A program made the translations under genes and the position numbers. 14,142 nucleotides of DNA from positions 1-14,142 of the forward strand of contig NZ_JAOQJF010000052.1 of NCBI RefSeq assembly GCF_025567195.1, written 5' to 3'. This document shows positions 1 to 6,352 of this stretch, one piece after another; within the stretch, counting starts at the first letter, position 1; every line of letters starts with the position of its first letter. The notes under the pieces are model-generated. The model worked only from the letters and a program-made list of their open reading frames with translations, ran no database searches and was not told where the DNA came from. This DNA comes from Alitiscatomonas aceti. GTDB taxonomy: Bacteria; Bacillota; Clostridia; Lachnospirales; Lachnospiraceae.

Positions 1-36
1 CGTAGAAATCCTTACCATTTATACCAAAAAAAAGAA

Positions 37-71
37 TAAGTCTGTAAGCTGTTTTCTTGCTTACAAACTTA
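37..71. repeat. 35-base inverted repeat upstream of the DUF6506 gene
   Basis: Bases 37-49 (TAAGTCTGTAAGC) and 59-71 (GCTTACAAACTTA) are complementary at 12 of 13 positions and are separated by a 9-base loop. The repeat ends about 8 bases before the ribosome binding site of the gene starting at 92. Read on the - strand the hairpin is followed by TTC and eight T (bases 27-36), which looks like an intrinsic terminator; read on the + strand there is no T run, so there it is more likely an operator or a 5' UTR hairpin. Which role is real cannot be told from the sequence. Confidence 0.6.
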
Positions 72-91
72 TTATACGAGGAGGGACCAGT

Positions 92-379
92 ATGAGATTT
101 GCATTTCTGATCATGGGGAAATTTGACAGCAGGGAGGACCAGGCGGTGATCCACAATGGAACGGCCCGGATCATTGGCGTTTCGGACCTTGAGGACGCGG
201 CCCGGACTGCAAAAAGACTGGAGGAAGAGGGGATCGACTGCATCGAGCTCTGTGGTGCATTCCGGGAAGAGGGCGCCCGGGCAGTGATCGAAGCCACCGG
301 GAACCGGATCCCAGTGGGATATGTGACCCACCTTCCAGAGCAGGATGACGTATACCGGAAGGCGTTTGCCGGAAAATAA
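92..379 (+). CDS. DUF6506 family protein (95 aa)
   Basis: Short soluble protein of unknown function. It starts with a hydrophobic beta-strand (MRFAFLIMG) and carries the block IDCIELCGAFREEGARAVIE at about residues 49-68, followed by a G-[YF]-V-T-H-L-P-E-Q-D stretch near residues 76-85. This pattern matches what I recall of DUF6506, a family of about 100 residues in Firmicutes with no assigned reaction; the assignment is from memory of the family. There is no signal peptide or membrane segment. The ATG at 92 is supported by GAGGAGGG (78-85) six bases upstream. The gene stands alone: a large inverted repeat lies upstream, and the convergent PRPP synthetase gene with a shared terminator lies downstream. 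No function can be deduced from these neighbours. Confidence 0.85.
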   Translation: MRFAFLIMGKFDSREDQAVIHNGTARIIGVSDLEDAARTAKRLEEEGIDCIELCGAFREEGARAVIEATGNRIPVGYVTHLPEQDDVYRKAFAGK

Positions 380-392
380 GATCCGGACAGAA

Positions 393-420
393 AACGGGGA
401 TCCCGCGCGGGATCCCCGTT
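393..420. terminator. Bidirectional intrinsic terminator (perfect 28-base palindrome)
   Basis: AACGGGGATCCCGC (393-406) is followed directly by its exact reverse complement (407-420). The stem is GC-rich with TT(A)TTT after it on the + strand and TTTT after it on the - strand. It lies 14 bases after the DUF6506 stop and 37 bases after the PRPP synthetase stop, so it can end transcription from both convergent genes. Confidence 0.9.
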
Positions 421-457
421 ATTTCTAAACGTACCGGTTTTATATACTGGCTTCTGC

Positions 458-1651
458 TTAACGATTGAAGCCGCCGGCGTTATATTTTTTAATGAGCTGC
501 TGGATCTTGTCTGTGGGTGACAGGGCGCTGCTGATGGATACGTCGTGGTTTAGGGAGTTGATGATGGCGGCGATATATTTGCTCATATCTGCCTCCACAT
601 ACCATTCACGCTCAAACAGCTCCGGAGCCCGGTAGTTTAAGTTGGTGGTCACCACGCTGTCGATATAGCCCTTTTCATAGAACTCATCGAATTTATCAAA
701 GCCGCTGGTGAAGAGTCCGAAGGTACAGCATACGGCTACCTTGGCAGCCTTTCTTTCCTTTAACTCTTTTGCGGTATCCAGCATGCTTTCACCGGAGGAG
801 ATCATGTCGTCGATGATGATCACGGTCTTTCCTTCCACGGAGCTGCCCAGGAATTCGTGGGCCACAATGGGATTCCTGCCATTGATGACCTTGGAGTAGT
901 CACGTCTCTTATAGAACATACCCATATCCACGCCCAGGTTGTTGGCCAGGTATACGGCGCGGTTCATGGCTCCCTCGTCGGGGCTGATGACCATCAGATG
1001 GTCCTTATCGATCTTTAAGGACTGGTCATGCTTGAACAGGGCCTTTACAAACTGGTAGGTGGGCATGAAGTTATCGAAGCCGGACAGGGGGATGGCATTC
1101 TGTACCCGCGGGTCGTGGGCGTCGAAGGTGATGATATTGGAAACGCCCATACTTACCAGCTCCTCTAAGGCCATGGCACAGTCTAAGGATTCCCGGTGGG
1201 TACGCTTATGCTGACGGCTTTCGTAAAGGAACGGCATGATCACGTTGATCCTGTGGGCAGTGGACGCACAGGCGCCGATGATACGCTTCAGATCCTGGTA
1301 GTGGTCATCCGGAGACATATGGTTCACATAACCGGACATTTTGTAGGTCAGGGAGTGGTTGGTCACATCCACCATGGCAAACACATCTGTACCGCGCACA
1401 GACTCTCTGACGACACCCTTGCCTTCGCCGCTGCCAAAGCGCGGGCAGGCGCAGTCCAGGAGATAAGAGTCCACATCGTAGCCACGGTACTGAAGGTCCT
1501 GCTGTCTGCGCATTAACTCCTCTGTATCGTTGCGACGAAAGTTTACAATGTGGTCATTGACCTTTTTCGCAAGGTCCTGACAGCTTTCCAGAGCCGCGAT
1601 CTTTAACGGCGCGATGGGAAGACGGTCATTGAAAACGTACTGATTCGACAT
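458..1651 (-). CDS. prs: Ribose-phosphate pyrophosphokinase (PRPP synthetase), long form, 397 aa
   Basis: Makes 5-phosphoribosyl 1-pyrophosphate from ribose 5-phosphate and ATP for purine, pyrimidine, histidine, tryptophan and NAD synthesis; cytosolic. Visible family motifs are RESVRGTDVF (82-91), the ATP-loop region FLYESRQHKR (141-150), the metal/catalytic segment FDAHDPRVQNA (176-186), PDEG (224-227) and the PRPP-binding loop VIIIDDMISSGESM (277-290). At 397 residues it is about 80 longer than the classical bacterial enzyme (about 315), with extra sequence at the N-terminus and between the domains; I recall similar long forms in Clostridia. The start is taken at 1651 because GGAGG lies 10 bases before it. 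An in-frame ATG at 1714 has no ribosome binding site and falls at the predicted transcription start, so the 21 extra residues are probably not made. The gene is monocistronic and ends at the palindromic terminator at 393-420. Confidence 0.93.
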   Translation of the reverse strand: MSNQYVFNDRLPIAPLKIAALESCQDLAKKVNDHIVNFRRNDTEELMRRQQDLQYRGYDVDSYLLDCACPRFGSGEGKGVVRESVRGTDVFAMVDVTNHSLTYKMSGYVNHMSPDDHYQDLKRIIGACASTAHRINVIMPFLYESRQHKRTHRESLDCAMALEELVSMGVSNIITFDAHDPRVQNAIPLSGFDNFMPTYQFVKALFKHDQSLKIDKDHLMVISPDEGAMNRAVYLANNLGVDMGMFYKRRDYSKVINGRNPIVAHEFLGSSVEGKTVIIIDDMISSGESMLDTAKELKERKAAKVAVCCTFGLFTSGFDKFDEFYEKGYIDSVVTTNLNYRAPELFEREWYVEADMSKYIAAIINSLNHDVSISSALSPTDKIQQLIKKYNAGGFNR

Positions 1652-1718
1652 GTCAAAGATTCCTCCGCTTTTACCATTTTTCCTGTCCCAGGAATGGGAC
1701 ATTCTTTCACTCATATCA

Positions 1719-1748
1719 TTTATACCATTATTCGATGATTTTCGTCAA
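1719..1748 (-). promoter_or_regulatory. Sigma-A-type promoter of the PRPP synthetase gene
   Basis: On the - strand, TTGACG (-35, bases 1748-1743), an 18-base spacer and TATAAA (-10, bases 1724-1719) preceded by TGG, which gives an extended -10 (TGnTATAAA). Transcription would begin near 1712, about 60 bases before the chosen ATG at 1651. Confidence 0.75.
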
Positions 1749-1786
1749 TAGCCGCCGGCCTATTTTAGAAAAAAGAACATCATTTC

Positions 1787-1815
1787 TTTACAAATCTGCG
1801 GAAGATTGGTATGAT
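1787..1815 (+). promoter_or_regulatory. Sigma-A-type promoter of the DUF512-der-plsY-gpsA operon
   Basis: TTTACA (1787-1792, 5 of 6 consensus), a 17-base spacer and TATGAT (1810-1815, 5 of 6) preceded by TGG (extended -10). The predicted start is near 1822, about 40 bases before the first gene. It is divergent from the PRPP synthetase promoter; the two -35 boxes are 38 bases apart. Confidence 0.75.
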
Positions 1816-1862
1816 GGAGAAGGCAGATACCGGCTGAGGATACTGCCGGAAGGGGATTGAAA

Positions 1863-3263
1863 TTGAAAAACAAAGGACATAAAATAACGGCGGTGGCCCC
1901 GGGCTCCATTGGCGAAGAGCTGGAGCTGGAGCCGGGAGACGTGCTGCTTACCATAGACGGGGAAGAGATCGAGGATATCTTTGACTATGACTATATGACG
2001 GACAGCGAAAGCTTCGTCATGACCGTACAGAAAAAAAACGGTGAGGAATGGGAGCTGGAGATCGAAAGCGGCGGAGAGGATCTGGGCCTTACCTTTGAAA
2101 ACGGCCTTATGAGCGAATACCGCTCCTGCCGGAATAAATGCATCTTCTGCTTCATCGACCAGATGCCGCCGGGAATGCGGGAGACCCTTTATTTTAAAGA
2201 TGACGATTCCAGGCTCTCCTTTCTCCAGGGAAACTATATCACACTGACCAACATGAGCGACAGGGACATTGACCGGATCATCCGGTTCCACCTGTCCCCT
2301 ATAAACATCTCGGTCCAGACCATGAACCCGGAGCTCAGATGCAGGATGCTCAATAACCGTTTTGCCGGAGAGGCATTAAAAAAGATCGACCGCCTTTATG
2401 AGGCCGGGACGGAGATGAACGGCCAGATCGTTCTCTGTAAGGGGGTCAACGACGGGGAGGAGCTGCGGTACACCATCGAGCGGCTGGCCGCTTATGCGCC
2501 CCATATGCAGAGCGTGTCGGTGGTCCCCGTGGGACTTTCTAAATTCCGGGACGGCCTGTATCCGCTGGAGCCCTTTACGAAGGAGGATGCCTGCCAGGTC
2601 ATCGATCTGATCGAGGAGTGGCAGAAAAAGCTGTATGAAAAACATAAGCTCCACTTTATCCATGCCAGCGACGAGTGGTATATTTTAGCAGAAAGGGAGC
2701 TTCCGGAGGAAAGCCGCTATGACGGCTATATCCAGCTGGAAAACGGCGTGGGGATGATCCGGCTCCTGTATGAGGAGTTTATGGATGCCCTGGGAGAAAA
2801 AGAGGACGATGGGAAGGCGGAGGAGCTTTCCATGGCCACGGGCTTCCTGCCGTATCCCTATCTGAAGCGTCTGCTGGACCGGATGGCGGAGGTATACCCG
2901 GGAAGAAAGATCCATCTTTATCCGATCCGCAATGACTTTTTCGGAGAGATGATCACCGTGGCAGGCCTTATCACCGGCCAGGATCTGGTGGCCCAGCTTA
3001 AGGGAAAGCCCCTGGGGAGCCGCCTGCTGCTTCCATCGGTGATGTTTAAAAGCGGAGAGGAGGTATTCCTGGACGATATGACCAGGACCCAGGCGGAAGC
3101 CGCTTTACAGATCCCTATAAATATAGTAAAATCAGGCGGATATGATCTGCTCTCAGCCATCCTGGACCGGGAGGCTGCCGAGGAGCAGACCACGGAGCAC
3201 GGCATGTACGAGCCGTCCATGAAGGACCTGAACCTTTCCGAAGAGGGAGAGGTCCTTTCGTAG
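1863..3263 (+). CDS. PDZ / radical SAM / DUF512 protein
   Basis: Putative iron-sulfur radical SAM protein of unknown substrate. Domains in order: an N-terminal PDZ-like domain (about 1-65, with APGSIGEELELEPGDVLLTIDG), a CX3CX2C cluster site (C89, C93, C96 in CRNKCIFC) followed by the conserved FIDQMPPGMRETLYFKDDDS stretch, a radical SAM barrel to about residue 270, and a C-terminal DUF512 region (about 285-430). The architecture matches the DUF512 family, which is common in Clostridia and cyanobacteria; its reaction is not known to me. The start is TTG at 1863, with AGGGG (1851-1855) 7 bases upstream. A second in-frame TTG at 1857 would be too close to that site, and the nearby ATG codons at 1811 and 1814 are out of frame. 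It is the first gene of the operon, 28 bases before der. That linkage is typical of Clostridia and may hint at ribosome or membrane housekeeping, but no direct evidence shows this. Confidence 0.9.
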   Translation: MKNKGHKITAVAPGSIGEELELEPGDVLLTIDGEEIEDIFDYDYMTDSESFVMTVQKKNGEEWELEIESGGEDLGLTFENGLMSEYRSCRNKCIFCFIDQMPPGMRETLYFKDDDSRLSFLQGNYITLTNMSDRDIDRIIRFHLSPINISVQTMNPELRCRMLNNRFAGEALKKIDRLYEAGTEMNGQIVLCKGVNDGEELRYTIERLAAYAPHMQSVSVVPVGLSKFRDGLYPLEPFTKEDACQVIDLIEEWQKKLYEKHKLHFIHASDEWYILAERELPEESRYDGYIQLENGVGMIRLLYEEFMDALGEKEDDGKAEELSMATGFLPYPYLKRLLDRMAEVYPGRKIHLYPIRNDFFGEMITVAGLITGQDLVAQLKGKPLGSRLLLPSVMFKSGEEVFLDDMTRTQAEAALQIPINIVKSGGYDLLSAILDREAAEEQTTEHGMYEPSMKDLNLSEEGEVLS

Positions 3264-3291
3264 AAAAACCATCCATAAAAAGGAGATCAAT

Positions 3292-4617
3292 ATGAGCAAA
3301 CCAATCGTAGCCATTGTTGGCCGCCCCAACGTGGGAAAATCCACGCTGTTCAATGTGCTGGCCGGCAGTGCCATTTCCATTGTAAAAGATACCCCGGGAG
3401 TGACCAGGGACAGGATCTACGCAGACTGCACCTGGCTGAGCCACTCCTTTACGCTGATCGACACCGGCGGCATCGAGCCGGATTCCAGCGACATCATCCT
3501 GGCCCAGATGCGGGAGCAGGCCCAGATCGCCATTGATACGGCCGATGTGATCATTTTCATCGTGGACGTGCGCCAGGGCCTGGTGGATTCCGATTCCAAG
3601 GTGGCGGACATGCTGAGAAAATCCAGAAAGCCTGTGGTGCTGGCGGTCAATAAGGTGGACAGCTTTGAAAAGTTCGGAAACGACGTATATGAATTCTATA
3701 ACCTGGGCATCGGGGATCCCGTCCCCGTATCCGCAGCCTCCCGGCTGGGCCTGGGAGAGCTTCTGGACGAGGTGGCAAAGCATTTTACTCCAGACCAGTA
3801 CGACGACGAAGAGGACGACCGTCCCAGAGTAGCCATCGTAGGCAAGCCCAATGTGGGCAAGTCCTCCATCATCAATAAGATGCTGGGCGAAAACCGGGTG
3901 ATCGTTTCTGATATTGCAGGCACCACCAGGGATGCTGTGGACACGGAGGTGATCCATAACGGCACCGAATACGTATTCATCGATACGGCAGGTCTCAGAA
4001 GAAAGAGCAAGGTAAAAGAGGATATCGAGCGGTACAGCATCATCCGCACGGTAACGGCTGTGGACCGGGCCGACGTGGTGTTAATGGTCATCGATGCCAC
4101 CCAGGGCGTTACAGAGCAGGATGCCAAGATCGCAGGCATCGCCCATGACCGGGGAAAGGGCATCATCGTGGTGGTCAATAAGTGGGACGCCATCGAAAAA
4201 ACAGACAAGACCATCTATGAATATACCAATAAGCTCAAGGAGACCCTGGCCTATATGCCTTATGCAGAGTATGTGTTCGTATCAGCTCTCACGGGGCAGC
4301 GGATGCAGAAGCTCTTTGACCTGATCGACATGGTCCGGGAGAACCAGACCCTGCGGGTGGCCACCGGCGTCTTAAATGAGATCGTCACCGAGGCTGTGGC
4401 CATGCAGCAGCCCCCGTCGGACAAGGGAAAACGGTTAAAGATCTATTATGTGACCCAGGTATCTGTAAAGCCGCCCACTTTTGTGGTATTTGTCAACGAC
4501 AAGGAACTGATGCACTTCTCTTACACCAGATATCTGGAAAACAAGATAAGGGAGGCCTTTGGCTTCCGGGGCACATCCTTAAAATTCATCATCCGGGAAC
4601 GGAAGGAAAAGGAGTAG
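3292..4617 (+). CDS. der: Ribosome biogenesis GTPase Der (EngA), 441 aa
   Basis: Double-GTPase needed for late assembly of the 50S ribosomal subunit. Two tandem G domains are visible: G1 GRPNVGKST (10-18), G3 DTGG (57-60) and G4 NKVD (120-123) in the first, then GKPNVGKS (184-191), DTAG (231-234) and NKWD (296-299) in the second. The C-terminal part, from about residue 355, is the KH-like domain and includes KIYYVTQVSVKPPTFVVFVN. An acidic linker (DDEEDD, about 171-176) joins the G domains. The length matches the family (about 436). ATG at 3292 follows AGGAG by six bases. Second gene of the operon; plsY starts 3 bases after its stop and has its ribosome binding site inside the last der codons, so the two are probably translationally coupled. 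Confidence 0.98.
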   Translation: MSKPIVAIVGRPNVGKSTLFNVLAGSAISIVKDTPGVTRDRIYADCTWLSHSFTLIDTGGIEPDSSDIILAQMREQAQIAIDTADVIIFIVDVRQGLVDSDSKVADMLRKSRKPVVLAVNKVDSFEKFGNDVYEFYNLGIGDPVPVSAASRLGLGELLDEVAKHFTPDQYDDEEDDRPRVAIVGKPNVGKSSIINKMLGENRVIVSDIAGTTRDAVDTEVIHNGTEYVFIDTAGLRRKSKVKEDIERYSIIRTVTAVDRADVVLMVIDATQGVTEQDAKIAGIAHDRGKGIIVVVNKWDAIEKTDKTIYEYTNKLKETLAYMPYAEYVFVSALTGQRMQKLFDLIDMVRENQTLRVATGVLNEIVTEAVAMQQPPSDKGKRLKIYYVTQVSVKPPTFVVFVNDKELMHFSYTRYLENKIREAFGFRGTSLKFIIRERKEKE

Positions 4618-4620
4618 ACC

Positions 4621-5256
4621 ATGGAAAGGATCTTATGTCTTCTGACGGGGTATGTGTTCGGCCTGTTTCAGACCGGATATCTCTATGGAAAAATGCACCA
4701 TATCGATATCAGACAGTATGGCAGCGGCAATTCCGGCACCACCAATGCGCTGCGGGTCATGGGGAAAAAGGCGGGCCTGCTGGTATTTATGGGAGACTTC
4801 CTGAAGACGGTTTTTGCCTGCCTGCTGGTGCGGCTGGTGATGAAGGGAGACCCCAGCGTGGACCTGTACGTCCTTTATGCGGGCCTGGGGGTGGTCCTTG
4901 GCCACAATTTCCCCTTCTATCTGCATTTTAAAGGCGGAAAGGGGATCGCCTCCATGGCCGGGATCCTGGTGTCCATGGACTGGCGGGTGACCCTGGTGTG
5001 CGCCTCTCTTTTCCTGGGGGCGGTGATCCTCACCAGATACGTGTCCCTGGGTTCGATCCTGGTGGTGACTGCTTTCTTTATCCAGATGGTGTTCTTCGGC
5101 CTGCGGGGGGACTATGCAGTGGCAGAGGGAGACCGGATGGAATTCTTTGCGGTGGCCGGAGTCCTTATGGTCATGGCCATCTGGCGCCACAGAGCCAATA
5201 TAAGGAGGCTTCTGAAGGGCACAGAAAATAAATTGTGGGGAAATAAGGAAAAATAA
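4621..5256 (+). CDS. plsY: Acyl-phosphate:glycerol-3-phosphate acyltransferase PlsY, 211 aa
   Basis: Integral membrane enzyme that transfers a fatty acyl group from acyl-phosphate to glycerol 3-phosphate, the first step of phospholipid synthesis. The conserved loops are GSGNSGTTNALR (34-45), GHNFPFYLHFKGGKGIAS (94-111) and HRANIRRLLKGTENKL (190-205). Hydrophobic stretches at about 4-24, 52-74, 82-97, 122-137, 140-160 and 174-188 fit the multi-pass topology. The usual GATN of motif 1 reads GTTN here, a mild variation. The ribosome binding site AAAAGGAG (4607-4614) overlaps the end of der. GpsA, which supplies the glycerol 3-phosphate, is encoded 17 bases downstream. Confidence 0.97.
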   Translation: MERILCLLTGYVFGLFQTGYLYGKMHHIDIRQYGSGNSGTTNALRVMGKKAGLLVFMGDFLKTVFACLLVRLVMKGDPSVDLYVLYAGLGVVLGHNFPFYLHFKGGKGIASMAGILVSMDWRVTLVCASLFLGAVILTRYVSLGSILVVTAFFIQMVFFGLRGDYAVAEGDRMEFFAVAGVLMVMAIWRHRANIRRLLKGTENKLWGNKEK

Positions 5257-5273
5257 CAGGAGGGGAACTACTT

Positions 5274-6284
5274 ATGGGAAAGATCGGTGTGATCGGTTCC
5301 GGTACATGGGGAACCGCCATTGCAGTGCTTTTAAATAATAACGGTCATCAGGTGGACTTATGGTCTGCGATCCCGCAGGAGATCGAGGAGATGCGCTCCA
5401 CCCACAAGCATAAAAACCTTCCGGAGGTGACGCTTCCGGATTCCATCCGCTATACGGCGGATCTGGAGGAGGCCATGAAGGAAAAGGATATGCTGGTCCT
5501 TTCGGTCCCGTCGGTGTTTGTACGGTCCACGGCGCGGCGGATGAAGGAATTCTGCCCCCAGGGCCAGATCATCGTGGATGTGGCCAAGGGAATTGAAGAG
5601 GATACCTTAAAGACCATGACGGAGATCATCCAGGAGGAGATCCCCCAGTGTGAGCCGGCGGTCCTTTCGGGCCCCAGCCACGCGGAGGAGGTGAGCCGCG
5701 GCCTTCCCACCACCTGTGTGGCAGGCTCCAGGAAGAAAAGGATCGCGGAGGCCGTCCAGTCCGCCTTTATGAGCCCTGTATTCCGGGTGTACACAAGCCC
5801 GGACGTCCTTGGCATCGAGGTGGGGGCTGCCTTAAAGAATGTGGTGGCCCTGGCGGCGGGAGCTGCCGACGGCCTGGGGTACGGGGATAATACAAAAGCT
5901 GCCCTGATCACCCGCGGCATTGCAGAGATCAGCCGTCTGGGGATGGCCATGGGAGGCAGCTTCCAGACCTTTGCCGGGCTTACAGGCATCGGAGACCTGA
6001 TCGTGACCTGCGCCAGTATGCACAGCCGGAACCGCCGGGCCGGGATCCTCATTGGTAAGGGCTATACCATGGAGGAGGCCATGAAGGAGGTCCAGATGGT
6101 GGTGGAGGGCGTATATTCAGCCAGAGCAGCCCTGGCCCTCTCAAAAAAATACAGCGTTCCCATGCCCATTGTGGAAGCTGTGAACCAGGTGCTGTTTGAA
6201 GGAAAACCCGCGAAAGACGCGGTGACCGATCTGATGATGCGGGACAGACGCATCGAGAATACCTCCCTTCCCTGGGAGGAATAG
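5274..6284 (+). CDS. gpsA: Glycerol-3-phosphate dehydrogenase [NAD(P)+], 336 aa
   Basis: Cytosolic enzyme that reduces dihydroxyacetone phosphate to sn-glycerol 3-phosphate, the substrate of the upstream-encoded PlsY. The N-terminal Rossmann fold shows GSGTWGTA (8-15). SGPSHAEEV (132-140), the catalytic lysine segment EVGAALKNVVALAAG (K188), NTKAALITRG (206-215) and the substrate-binding region GIGDLIVTC...SRNRRAG (238-257) are all intact. Length agrees with the E. coli enzyme (339). ATG at 5274 follows AGGAGGGG by eight bases. It is the last gene of the operon; a hairpin over its final codons and a T run after the stop may end some transcripts before spoIVA. Confidence 0.98.
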   Translation: MGKIGVIGSGTWGTAIAVLLNNNGHQVDLWSAIPQEIEEMRSTHKHKNLPEVTLPDSIRYTADLEEAMKEKDMLVLSVPSVFVRSTARRMKEFCPQGQIIVDVAKGIEEDTLKTMTEIIQEEIPQCEPAVLSGPSHAEEVSRGLPTTCVAGSRKKRIAEAVQSAFMSPVFRVYTSPDVLGIEVGAALKNVVALAAGAADGLGYGDNTKAALITRGIAEISRLGMAMGGSFQTFAGLTGIGDLIVTCASMHSRNRRAGILIGKGYTMEEAMKEVQMVVEGVYSARAALALSKKYSVPMPIVEAVNQVLFEGKPAKDAVTDLMMRDRRIENTSLPWEE

Positions 6285-6292
6285 GCTTTTTT
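6262..6292 (+). terminator. Possible weak terminator at the end of gpsA
   Basis: CCTCCC (6262-6267) and GGGAGG (6274-6279) can pair across a 6-base loop in the last codons of gpsA, and six T follow at 6287-6292. Seven unpaired bases lie between stem and T run, which is more than usual for an intrinsic terminator, so read-through is likely if it works at all. Confidence 0.3.
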
Positions 6293-6308
6293 CCAGTTCT
6301 GTGAAAAA

Positions 6309-6345
6309 CCCCCTTTGCATATACTCTGGTAGTATAAAAAGGGGG
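6309..6345 (+). promoter_or_regulatory. Hairpin containing a sigma-E-like -10 element in front of spoIVA
   Basis: CATATACT (6318-6325) fits the sigma-E -10 pattern CATAnAnT. Transcription would begin near 6332, a few bases before the AGGGGG ribosome binding site (6340-6345). A good -35 was not found at the expected spacing (bases about 6297-6304). The same stretch can fold: CCCCCTTT (6309-6316) pairs with AAAGGGGG (6338-6345) and TATACT (6320-6325) with AGTATA (6331-6336), followed by TATTTT. It could therefore also act as a terminator for gpsA read-through while hiding the spoIVA ribosome binding site in long transcripts. spoIVA is sigma-E dependent in Bacillus; its use here is inferred. Confidence 0.5.
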
Positions 6346-6352
6346 TATTTTC

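Noticed and set aside
1857..1862. TTG at 1857 as start of the DUF512 protein
   Set aside because: Only one base separates it from the AGGGG site, while the in-frame TTG at 1863 has seven.
3115..3957. Long open frame of 280 codons on the - strand opposite der
   Set aside because: It lies wholly against the strongly conserved DUF512 and der genes, has no recognisable domain, and is explained by the GC-rich codon use of the sense genes. The same applies to the antisense frames opposite plsY, gpsA, the beta-CASP gene and alaS.
6297..6325. Sigma-A promoter TTCTGT-N17-TATACT in front of spoIVA
   Set aside because: The -35 matches the consensus at only two positions. The sigma-E reading of the same -10 (CATATACT) fits the known control of spoIVA better, though its -35 is also poor.
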